Positions 11,401-23,400 of a stretch of DNA of 64,000 nt are shown piece after piece. A program made the translations under genes and the position numbers. The notes under the pieces were generated by a model. The model was not told the origin of the DNA. It saw only the letters and a list, made by a program, of their open reading frames with translations, and did no database searches. Position 1 is the stretch's first letter. Each line of letters starts with the position of its first letter. The DNA comes from Diplosphaera chodatii (Eukaryota; Chlorophyta; Trebouxiophyceae; Prasiolales; Stichococcaceae): assembly GCA_032358165.1 (NCBI GenBank), contig JAALGY010000019.1:992001-1056000 (forward strand), given 5' to 3'.

Positions 11401-14400
11401 CACATCAGGGTGAACCTGCGCACTATGCAAATATGTGCTGATGCATTAGGCTCACTGCCCTCACACATGTTCCAAGACTGGCGCTCTCTCAGAACCATCG
11501 CAGTCAGAGTACCCTGGTGCCCTCGTCCAGGTGCCATTCCCCAAGGCTGATTCGGGGCACGTCATGGGAGGCACACAGACATCCCCGCAGTTTGTTCCCG
11601 ACCGTGGCTCAATGGTATGTCGTGTGAACATGTGGAGAAACCCGTGTCAAGCCCGACTTTGTATCCATCACAGACTGTATGTGTGCCCTTTCTCATGTCG
11701 AGTGGGGTCCGCATGCATATGCTGTCAACTGTTGTTCATTGGCTGACAGGACGGCAGTCGTAGCCTAGTGTTCCGCTGGGATACGCTGCGCCTGCTGTAC
11801 TTTTTTGGCGGCAATGGAGAGGCGCGCCTCCGCATCGATGCCCATGGCGTGTCCTCGACCATCCGAGTGCCGATTGACAACCCACGCGCCACTGAGGATT
11901 CCTACCAGGTGCTAAATAGCTGGAAACACCAAAACCTGTCAGTGCACACCGTCTTCTACCACCTCATTGCCAGTGCAAAGGAATGAAGCAAAACCTGCAT
12001 CGATGGTGGTTGCACGCAGGAGCAGCTGGCAATGCGGCCCTTTGATGGCAATGCCACAGTTGGATGGCACACCCCCAAGCATGACCCGGAGGCAAAGCGC
12101 ACAGTGGATGCCAGTATACATGTCCGCAAGGTACAGCTGCAGCCGGCGTTCTCACAAACGCCGCAGTACCTAGCAGCCATGCATGCGCTCAGCTCCAGCA
12201 TGAGCCAGTACTACAGGGTAAGGTCCTCCCATCACGCACTTGTCCCAAGACTGCATTCAGTGATGATACTGTGAATCTGCATAGAGTTATTCCTGTTCAT
12301 TGGTGCCCATGCAGTGCTGCGCCCTGCGTGAGTGCTGTCAGTTCAAGATCGACATGCAAAGCCTCCCTCTCCCCGACAACGTAGCTCCTAACGCTGCAAT
12401 GCTGTACACGCGCAGACGCAGGCACGGCGCCAACCGTCGGCACTGCATGTGCACAAGCGTGCCTCGCACGTCAGTGTGCGTGCCAGTGTTGCGTCTGTTG
12501 CTGTGGTGCTGGTGGATGACCGCCATCAGCGCAACATCGAGGTGGTCCAGGTGAGACAGTTGCCAATGTGCGTTAAAGCACAGCTGCAGACGGTGTATAT
12601 ATGCTGGTAATTCTGGATGTGATCCCACCTGCTCTCTGTACATCCCGGATCACTGTGGATGTTGCAGGCGTGGCTGCACAAGACTGCGATACAGGTGGAA
12701 GTGGGGCGTGCATCGGAAAACCTCAAGTCTGCCGTCGACATGTCCACAATGACTGCCATGAAGGTGCTGAGATGCCCGCTGGCTTTATACCTGGTGACCG
12801 TGAGCTGTTCTAGACGTTTGCACACGCTTTGGACACCAGCCAACTCCAGTTAGCTATGGTGCTTGTCTTGCAGGTGCTATTTTTGAACAGCGCCGTGGAT
12901 GCGATGGATCCGCTGATGGAGCAGTGGCCACTGACGCTGCAGATGCACCGCAGCAAGGATGCTGTCACACGCATGACACTGCACTCGGAGGAGATACTCA
13001 ACGTCAACATCACGCCGTCAGCCTTCAGGTTGCATCTGCTGTGGCCTTCCACGTGTGTGTGCAGAGCCATGGACTGCATGCACAGTGCCAGCTCTCGCTG
13101 AGTTGGTCTTGGTGGACACAGCCGACCAGAAAGCCTATGTCCCGTCATCGTGCAGGTCCATTGGCGACGTCCACGCCTTCGTCCAGCAGCTGACCATGCG
13201 GCAGTCGAGCCTGTTGCGCAATGTCAGCCACCCTGCTGGGCGCGGCGGCCCTGGCGCGCTCAGTCGATCGGACGCCACCACCGTGCCGCTGTACCGCCTG
13301 GTCAACCGCTCCGGGCTGCGGGTATCGTACTGGGCCAGGTGAGCGCTCTGCTGTGCCTGCTGCAAGTTATGGGCAGACGTGCTTGCATGCCAGCACTGCC
13401 TAGGTTGCCTACAGAATCACAGTTCCAACCACATACCCGCTGCAGGTCTGGCGTCGGCGCTGGGCAGCTGTTCATGCTGGATCCCTGGGAGGAGGCGCCA
13501 CTAGCAGTCATCCCCTCGCGCTCCAGCGTGGTGCTGCCCCAAACCCAGCAGCAGGTGGGACTGGCAACAAGCATGTGACTCCAGCCTGGCAGCAGACTCT
13601 GTGTCTCAGCCATGCTGACCTAGTCCCCTTGCGCAGGTGTCTGCCCGGACCATCTGCATGCAGTTCGAGGGGCACTCTACGGCAGTGGCCGACATTGTGG
13701 TGGATGCTGTGGGCAAGTATGCCTACACCATCAGCTCGCCACATACTGAGGAGCTGCCGGTGATCATGGACGTTGCCCTCGAGGAGCGCACCAAGGTACA
13801 TAATTGCATGGTAGACCCTGCGCATCGCTGAAAAACTTCATAAATTGCATACACTCATCATGCCAAGACCTATTGCTTCCTGTTCCCAAAGTCAGGATTT
13901 CCTTATTGCAGGTGCTGACAGTGCACTCGAATGTGCGGATCGAGAACCACACCAGTCATGCCCTGCAGGTCCGCAGTGTCTCATATGCTTGTTTCAACTG
14001 TACAATATATTGCCAAAAATGGTAGCCCAGTGCCTGACTTTGCTTCGTTCTTGCTGTGCAGTTTGCTGTCCATGTGCTCGGTGGCCGGGGTGCGGTGCTG
14101 GCAGCGGTCACTGGCAACACCATCAGCGTGCCTGGCAGCGGCTCGCTGGCGCCTGGACTGCAGTGCTACCTGCCCATTGCTGCTGCAAGGCACATTGCAG
14201 AGTTTCACAATGAAGCACCTGTCTTGCACCATTTGCCAGTCAGGTTTGTGACGTTGTCTGAATGCATGGCAAAATGAGGTGTCATGTCGCTGCAGGGATG
14301 CATTGATGTACGTGCAAGCCGTCGGCTGGCAGTTGGCACGGAAAGACAAGATCGTTTGGACAGCGACACGCTGCACCAGAAGCAGGGCCTGTACACCTGT

Positions 14401-17400
14401 CCGCCCACCTCGGAGGGGCAGAAGCCATTCCACTGCTGCCTGCAAGTCCAGGAGGAGCCCATCAATGTGCGCAACTGATGATCTGGATGTCGCTTGTGCT
14501 TCAAAAGCCAGGGTGCATGCCTGTCAGGATGTCGTGTGCTGAGGCTAGGCCTGTGAGATGACCCAACTCAATGTGCATGTTGCTGGCTGTTTGTCGCTAC
14601 AGGTGCTGACCGCAGAGGGCGCACTGATGACACAGCCGGAGTACGTGCTGCGGTTCAAGCCGCCGCTGACCATCACCAACCTGCTGCCCTTTGACATGAC
14701 CGTCATTGTAACCGACAGGTCAGCAGGGTGGTCCATGCTCCATCTGTGTAACACCCAACTGTTTCAGTGCATAGCCAGGCTCGACTGAAGGGTGGCGCCT
14801 AGACCTAAAGCAATGTGTGTTCGTCCCTCCAGTTCATCCGTGTCGACTGCTGCCGACCCGGTCACCTTCCGCATCGGCACGGGTGGCCGGGCTGAGGTCT
14901 ACTCATTCGACCTGACACGCAAGCTGCGCATGGCAATTCAGCTGCAGGTCCGCTGCTGTGCGCCTGCTTCGAAAACATGCGCCTCTGTGCATGTGTTGCT
15001 GTCATCTGACCTGCAGCCATATGGTGCAATGCACTATGTCAATGCAGCTGTTTCACATGTCCAGGACTTCAAGTCAGCCAGATCCGTGATCATACACTAC
15101 CCGACGATGGGTAACGAGGGCGTGCTGATGGGGCTACGCACCGGGTTGCCTGCGCGCCAGCTGGCAAAAGACATCGCTCTCTACCAGGCGCAGGCGTCCA
15201 AGCGAATCACCCTGGAGCTCCACAACCAGGCACATAGCCAGCTTGATGCAGAAGCCGTTGGTATGCTGCTCAGAGTCTGTAAGATTGACCCAGTGCTCTC
15301 GGCATCACCGAAGCCAGTATGCTGTGCAGGTGGATGGCGCATGCAGAAGCCGGGAGGTCGCAGTCTTGGCTCCATTCTGGCTGCTCAACAAGGTGACAGG
15401 CTGTTCACAAAGTCCAGGGTCTGCCCCCTGGTATGTGCTGGATGGATGAGTGGATCGGGCGTCGCTGACACTGTGACACCATCGTGGCTATGCAGACGGA
15501 CGTGCCGCTGCAGTGCAAAGACACCATGCCGCAAGCTGCGACGCCACAGATGGCAGCGCCGTCGCTGGGTGGCATTGCCACGCCCCTGCTCTTCAGCAGC
15601 TCCCGGGGCAGCATGCGCCTGCGTGTCGGCACCGGCTCCTGGTCGCCGTCCATCAACCTGGAGAAGATCGGTCAGCACTTGCTCGCTTGTTGCATCCTGG
15701 CAGTGCTGTCTGCGGGGTTTTTGCCGTGGCACGTGTACACATCCATCAGAGGTTGGTGCACAACATGATGCACTATTTGACCGCAGGAGTGCATGGCACC
15801 ATCAGTGTGCTTGGCCCGCCAATGCCGCGCGAGCAGGGGCCTCACTCCTCACGTCGCTGGATGGCGCCAGACGTATCGGAGGTGACGTGCGAGGAGTATG
15901 AGCACCCTGCGCTGCCGCGGAAGCTGGCCGAGCGCAACCCGGACTCCAGGTACATAGGCATATGCTTTGTCATCAGCAGCCGGCCAGTTGCCGGAAGATG
16001 TCATAACAGCCGAGCACTGAGACAACCTGTCAGGTCATGTGTGAAATATGCTCGCTCGGTTGATGCTGCCGGTGGCGGAAAGCCGACAGCAAGGCTCACA
16101 CCACGGTCTGCAGGCGCGGCGTGTCAATGGACCTGAGAAGCTTGGCTTTCAGAGCCAGCATGGCAGCTGCAGCTGCAGCACCTGACTCGGAGGAGGACAT
16201 CTTCGATCATCAGATGGCACAGCCACCTGCCCTGCCGAGTGACGCTGTGGGCCGCAATTTGCACTGTGGACTTGATCTGCATCACTGGACGCCCGGCAAT
16301 AAGCTGCAGCAGGTGAGCCGCTACGAGTTCAGCGTCAGCAGCCGCACTGGGCCCGCCATCTTCCACAGGACCAAGGTGCTGACGGTGCTGCCACGCTACA
16401 TCATCAGCAACCAGAGCGAGACTCCTCTGGACTTTGCACAAGTAGGGTCCAAGACTGCATGGCGCCTGCCATCAGGGGGCGTCCGCCACCCCTGGCATTG
16501 GTCCGATGTCGAGCTGCCACGCTCCATGTGTGTGCGGATGGCAAAGGATGGGTGGCGCTGGTCAGGCGCCTTTCAGATGCTGATCGGAGACTTTGGGCTT
16601 CGGATGACTGGACCTGGAGGAAGCACTGTGATTCTGCCAGTGGACATATCCCTGAGTGGCGCATCATACCTGTGTGTCATTGGCGCTCCCAACCGGCAAC
16701 CGCCCTATCGTATCGACAACAGGTGTCAGCACTTCAAGGTCAAGTTCCAGCAAGCAGCTGGCATCGACATGGATGCGGGTGGAGCAGCGCTGTCAATGTG
16801 GGAGGAGGTGGGCCCGGGCGCCAGCCTTGAGTACGCGTGGGACGAGCCGCAGGCGACCAGGCGGCTGCGCTGCGTGCTGGAGGGGCAGGGCATTGCATAT
16901 CGTGACGCCATGCACCAGTACTCCCTGGACGAAATCCGGGTCTACCCGCCCATCAAGCTGAAGAAGGCCAACATGCGGCTGGACCGCCTGGCAGGCAAGG
17001 TGGTCACAGGTGTCGGCAGCGCTGCCAAGAGCGCACGCCGCATCGTCTCGCGCATCGGCTCAGCGGCAGATGGGCTAGCAGCCCCGCAGCAGAGCACAAT
17101 GGGGGGCGGCAACGACTACGATGTGCGGCTGGTGTATGTGTCAACGCATGCAGAGGGCGTCACGCGTGTGCTGTGCTTCTCCGACTCGAAGGACCAGTAC
17201 ACCCGCGATGCATATGCTGAAGACGCTGCAGGGCTGACACGGCGCCTTGCCCAGCTGGATGAGCAGTTGCAGGAGGCGAATGCAGAGCTCGACCAGCTGG
17301 AGGACAGCAGCAACCTGGACATGTCGCTGATAACTGATGCACCCTCACGTCGGCATCAGCGGTCGCCAAGCTTGACGTCTCGCTTGAGCGCCACTCTCTC

Positions 17401-20400
17401 CACACGGTCCTCGACCTCTGATGATGGTTCAGCCATTGCCGCTGGTGAGGCGGCACTTGCAGCAAGACTGCGGCGTGCGTCCATGTTTGGCGCATTGGAG
17501 CCGGCACCCAGGGAGGAAAGACAGTCGGTGCCTGCTGCCAGCTTTGGGCCACGCCGAATGCCCAACTTTTTGCGGACCTCCATGCATCGCCTTGGACTGA
17601 GAGCGATGTCCATGCAAGGAGACATCAGCTATGCTGGGCCAAGTGGCGATTTGAGCGCTACAGTCACACCACAGCCAAGCGGCCCGCTGCCCCAGATCGA
17701 TGTTGTGACGCCGCGCCTCAGCATCCTGCTGACGCCCGATACGCTGCCAGAGGATGCTCGGCCACAGTCAGCCCCTGGCAATGCCCGTGGCGCCTTTACG
17801 TACCAGCGCACCACCTCGATCACTGAGGACGCAGATGGGGAGGCTGAGTCGCCTCATCAGCCAGTCATGCCCCGGCTGGATAGCATCAGCATGCCCGTGC
17901 CAGCGCTGCGCCCCAGTACAGCGCCTCCTGCAGCACAGACTGCCCATGATGCAGCACCCGCTGACGTACATCAGAGTCCATTTGTGCGCTGGGCAGCGCT
18001 GCAGCGTGCGGCTTCAGACAGCGTCAACGTGCTGGGTGCCAGCTTAGACCCTGCCGCAACTGGCGACTGCACAGCGACTGCGCCAGGCGGTGCACAAGAT
18101 GTGCCTGCAGCTGCATCGCCTGGCGCCTCGGCGGATGGTGCCAGTTCTGGCGCAACCTCAGTGGTGTTGAGCCCAACATCACAGGGGCTTGTGCTGCCAA
18201 AGATGCAAGCTGGTGGACTAGCACCAGGGGCTGCTGCACCCTCAGATGACATGCCTACAGCATCACTTGCAGCAGCCTTTCAGGCTGTGGCATCGCCGCT
18301 GCTCCAAGGCACGTCAGCAGGCAGCAATCTGCTAGAGGCAGCCACACCGCAAGGGGCAGCCTACAGTCGCCAGGCGTATGCCGAGCAGCCGACCGTGTGG
18401 TCCTCCCCCGGAGCAGTCAGCAACAACACGGCGAGCCCTGCAGTCACACTGCCGGATACGCCAACATCGCAGCAGTGGACACAGGGTGCAGCCCAGGTGC
18501 CGCCACCACCCCTGAGGTATAGCCACAGTGCCATCTGGGATGGTGACAGCAGTATGCGGCCCCGGGGTCGCCGCACAGCCACTGCAGACGAGCTGGGCAG
18601 CGGTGGAGAGCATGGATTGCTGGCGAGGCTGCCGTCCCAGCCGCGCAGCGTGGTGCCCGAGGCTGTTGCTGCATTGGGCGGCCTGCAGCATGGCAAGGGC
18701 ACTGTGGCTACGATCCCAGAGGCCAGCCCGGTGCCGTCGGTGCCCCAGCCGCAGCGGTCGCAGCTGCGCCTCAGCAGCTTGCGCGCGCCGTCACAGGACA
18801 GTGTGACGTGGCCCGGTGTCCCAGGAGGACCGCTGGATGCGGCACGCCTCAGTGCGATGGGCCGGGCTATTGCGGCGACCGCGGTGAGCGGCGTGCCGCC
18901 CGGCAGCGGCGAGCTGCTGGGTGGCGAGCTGCACGTGCGCATCATCAGCGGCTCCAACGTGCTGGACGCGCTGGTGCACCGGCAGCGGACGCTGACCTCC
19001 GAAAGCCGCAAGCTCAAGGTGGGCCCGCCCTTGGCATGCCTGCGCCCCCTCATTGCTGCTGGTGTGGCACACCTTTGTACATGCCTTGGAGCACAACCGT
19101 CAAATCATGCTCCAGCGCCCACTACATGCAGTTCACACACAACTGCCAATGGATGCAGGCCATGGTGCGTGCTGCCAAGCTGGAGGTGTACTGCATCGTG
19201 GAGGTGGAGGGCCAGCAGCGCCGGACCGTGCCCGTCGCAGGCGCCTCTGGTGAGCGTGCAGCTGCCCCCGTCGCCACCGCTGCCGTGCTGTTGTATTGCG
19301 AACTCAGCCTCAAACTGCAGTAATGTACACCATCCCGAGGCGCCTGTGTGGTTGCAGATGTGCTGTGGAACGAGGAGCTGACCTTCAAGACCGTGCGAAG
19401 CACAGCAGACCTTCACATCTCTGTCTTTGCCCGCATGCGCCTTGGGTCTGATGCCTTCCTGGGTGAGAAACGTGCAGTGTGCTTGCAAATTTTCCACGGT
19501 TGGCATGTTAGTGGGGCTCTCATCAAAGCTGGACCTTTGGAACTGTGCCTGCATCCCCTGCAGGCGAGGTGGTCATCCCCCTCCAGGAGGCTGCAAGCTT
19601 TGGGGATGCGCGCTCTGAGGTGAAGCGCTACACCCTGGGCCGCCGCACCACGAAGGAAAAGGTGAGCATGAACCAGGGTGTACATCCCGATGCGAGGCAT
19701 GCCCTCACAGATACGAGGGGTTTGCGCACATTCATCATGCCACGCTGAGCTTTTGCTCCGCCAACAGCCCTGGCGTAGAGACATGTGGCCTCACTGCTGC
19801 CCACCAGGTGAGCGGGGACATTGCGCTCGGCTGCCGGTGGCGGGTGTCGCCGCTGGATGTGCTGGCCCTGCAGGTGCGCGGCAAGCAGGAGGAGCTCGAC
19901 TACAAGCAGGAGCTGGTCGCCGTCATCAAGGACTGGTGGGTGTTGGCCACTTCGCAGTGGTCATGTTGGGCAAACTGAACAAGCACAGCAGTCGCACCTC
20001 TGCACGACTGACTGCAGTTGCGTCAGAGCTACCCTTGCTGTGAAGTGCTGTCAGAACTGCTCAGCCGGTGCTGGGCTATGCTTCCGCAGGCAGCCCGGGT
20101 CTGTGGCGCCGTCTCAGCTGCTGCCGCCAAAGTCATGTGACGGCGCGGGCACTGCCGGCCGTTGGGGCAGGACGCGTGGCCGCCTGGAGGTTCGCATCAT
20201 CGAGGCCCGCAACCTGACATTCGGCTCCGGCGTCCTCAACAAGTTCCACACACTGGTGCGGCGAGCAAAACCGTACAGCTCGACAAGCGGGCTACTTGAT
20301 CAGCTTCCATGCGAGTTCACTGCTACCAGTTTGTCCCTGTGGGGACCCCCTCCCATAGGGGTTGACAAGTCGTGCTGATTTGACTGCAGAACACCTTTGC

Positions 20401-23400
20401 CGTGGCGTCCTGCAACGATGATGCGGGCGCGCTGCCATATGCAACGCACCCCGTCTCCCGCTCTCTGACGCCCCACTGGGACGAGCTGGCGGTGTTCAAG
20501 GACGTGGCGCCTACTGACCGGCTGCACGTCTCAGTGCTGGACCGGCGCCTGATGGGGCCGCACCTGCTACTGGGTCAGGTGTGTGCACATGTTGTCAGAT
20601 AGGTAACAGGAATCGGCAGGACCTGTGCGGTGCAAGCACCGCACTCGCTTATGATGTCATGCTTGCTGGTGGCAGGCTTGTGACTGCAAGATCACAGTGC
20701 TGCACAATGTGCTACGAGCAGGTGGAGGTTGGCATCCACGAGTTTGCTGACGGCCGCCCGCACTATGCCTGGCTGCCGCTGGCGGGCCGTGCTGCAGCTG
20801 GTCACATGGGCGGGGAGGTGCGTGCTGTGTTGGGGAGTCGATGGCAGTCAGGCGCCGATCGTTCCTGCTGCAGACCATGCACTTGCTGCCTGCCTGGTGT
20901 TATTCCAATGCTGCAGGTGCACCTGCGCCTGCAATGGCGGGAGAACCAGCACGAGGCCGATGCTGAAGCGACGGCCAAATTCTCGTTCGAGGTGTGTCAG
21001 TGTTACTCCACACGATGCACTTGTGGGAGCGAAAGGATGCTATCGGACAACTCTCCAGGCTGGGGACTTCCTCTAGCGTTGCTTGCTGGTACACTGCAGG
21101 TCGACCTTCAGGGTATTGGCGTGTCAATCATTGAAGCGTCAGTCACCAAACTCGCCCGGGAAGTCATGCATATGCAGCTGCGGCGGGTGAGTGTGCCGCT
21201 TCCAGTTAGTGTCATAACCAGTACATGCTCGTGAGTTGCATGGCCACTCATCCTGCTGTTCAACGACTTCGGTTGCCTTGAGCGCCTGTGCTCATTGACG
21301 CTCCAGGTAGACATGCTTGTGCTGTTCTGCAGGTGCACGTTGACTATCGGCTGAGCGCCTCAAACCAGAGCATGCGCTTTGCGCTGACGGACATGCAGGT
21401 GGACAACCAGCTGCTGACGTCCAGCCAGCCGGTGGTGCTCGCACGCGCCCGGCAAGCATGTGCGCTGCGTGACATCCGACATCTGGAACCGCTCCAATGG
21501 CTTGCTTTGCCTGCTTTAACTACATCAGCCGCAATCTTCAGTGCAGTTGGTGCAGAGCGCATTGCAACCTTGCGCCCGATTCTGTCAAGCAGGGGCCGGG
21601 CAGGACATGGATGAGGCGGAGGCGACGCACGCGCGGCGGCCCTTCCTGGAGATCCGCGCCGAGCTGCTCAACAACAACAACATCGTGCACTTCTCCAACA
21701 TCTCCATCGTTCAACAGGTGCGCACCTCTGCGTTCTGATAACGATGTAGTACGCAGCGTCCACCTTCGGAACACCCATCACACTCGACAGTGACACGGCC
21801 TTGTCACAAGGCCTTCAGAGGGGTTGTCAAGCTCGGAGCCGCGGTTCCATTGGTGCTGAGTAAATGCAATCATCTGCAACAGGAGGTGGACGTGGCACTG
21901 GAGGAAGACTTCAATGAGGCGATGCTCGCAATGCTGCGCGACCTGCCAATGCAGGACATCTATCAGGTGTGCAGGACCCATGCAGGCGAACAGCCTCTAG
22001 CTGTGGCCGGATCGATGTATTGTATTGCCTTTTCAATGCCAACTTGACTGGCAAGCTGCACTATCTCAAGGTAAACTTCTGTCTCCAGGTGCCCGGTGCA
22101 TCTGCGCCAAGGAGGTCGTTTTTGGATGACCAGCTGGACGGCGATTCTGCGCTGCGGTCCCTACTGGACGCCTCCCTCGAGTCTTTCAACACACGCACGC
22201 GGTGAGGGCATCATGCACGCTTTAAGGCCAGGTGTGGAAAGCTACTTGCAATAGTGGTAGTCGTAACCATTATGCCTTGGATTGTTTTGCACAAGCAGGC
22301 GGGAGCGCAAGGTCTACTTCGAGAAACTGGATGTGGCTGGAATCCGCTGCAACCTGACACTGATACCCCGACCAGGCCAGCGAAGCGAGGCTGATCCGGT
22401 GTGTGATGTTTGATGAACGTTTGTCAGGGTCCTGTGTGACACCTACTTTTCATGCATACAGCTGGCCTTCAAGTGCCTGTGCTCATGCAGGCGACTGCAG
22501 CAGTGTCTCGCTTCCGGCTGGCCAATGTGTTTGGCATCCACTTCAGTGATGTGCATGCGCTGCCACTGCGCATTGGGTCGCTGCAGCTGAGCCATGCGTT
22601 CATGACGCTGAACCAGCTGACCAGCCAGATCGGCCGGCATCTGCTGTGGACGGTGTGCAGCTTACGCCTGCATGGCATTCACAGTGGTTCTCTGCTGCAA
22701 AGTGCTGCGTGTTGGCACGATCATCTCAGCACACGAAGTGGCCATTCGATATGCAGGCCATCCATGAGATGCATAAGATCCTCGGGCAGGTCGACATTCT
22801 GGTGAGCAGCGACGAAGCAGCACTCAGCGTTCCAACAGAAACAGGGTGGACGTGATGCTGATCAAGCAACTGGACGCATCTTGACACCGGGTTGCCTGTT
22901 TGCAGGGCTCCCCCATTGTGCTGGCCAACAGCTTGCTTGCGGGTGGTCGTGCCTTCTTTGCAGAGCCTGCAAAGGCTCGCACGCCCAAGGATTTTGCACG
23001 GGGAGTTGCCGCTGGTGGGCATGATTGTGTACACTTTGCACGGTATTTGCTAAGCAGCATTGGAATCTGCCTCCGCAAATTGCTTGCTCACCAACCATGC
23101 AGTGTGCAGAGCATGGCTGCTCGTTACAGGCACCGCAAGCCTGTTCCGCAATGGGGCGTTCGGCGCGCTTGTGGCGTTTGGGCAGCTCACAGGCGGCCTG
23201 GGCAAGGGGCTTGCAGTCCTCTCCATGGTGATCGCATGCGTATCGTTCCCTGCGCTGTGGCTGGTGCTGCAATGTGTGTCGGCCTCATCGATCTGTTGCT
23301 TGCTCACCAACACTCGACCTTGTTTTGCAGGACGAGGAATTCATTGGGCGGTTCCGCTCAGCCCCTGCAGATGCTCAGGCCCGCATGCTGCATGGCCTGC

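Noticed and set aside
16121..16140. A separate gene starting near 16121
   Set aside because: The frame there opens with GTG after a good CAG acceptor at 16113, and the protein continues the VAB domain begun upstream, so it is an internal exon.
18361..19053. A 230-codon minus-strand open frame under the giant VPS13 exon
   Set aside because: Antisense to low-complexity linker; no domain seen and the plus strand is clearly coding.
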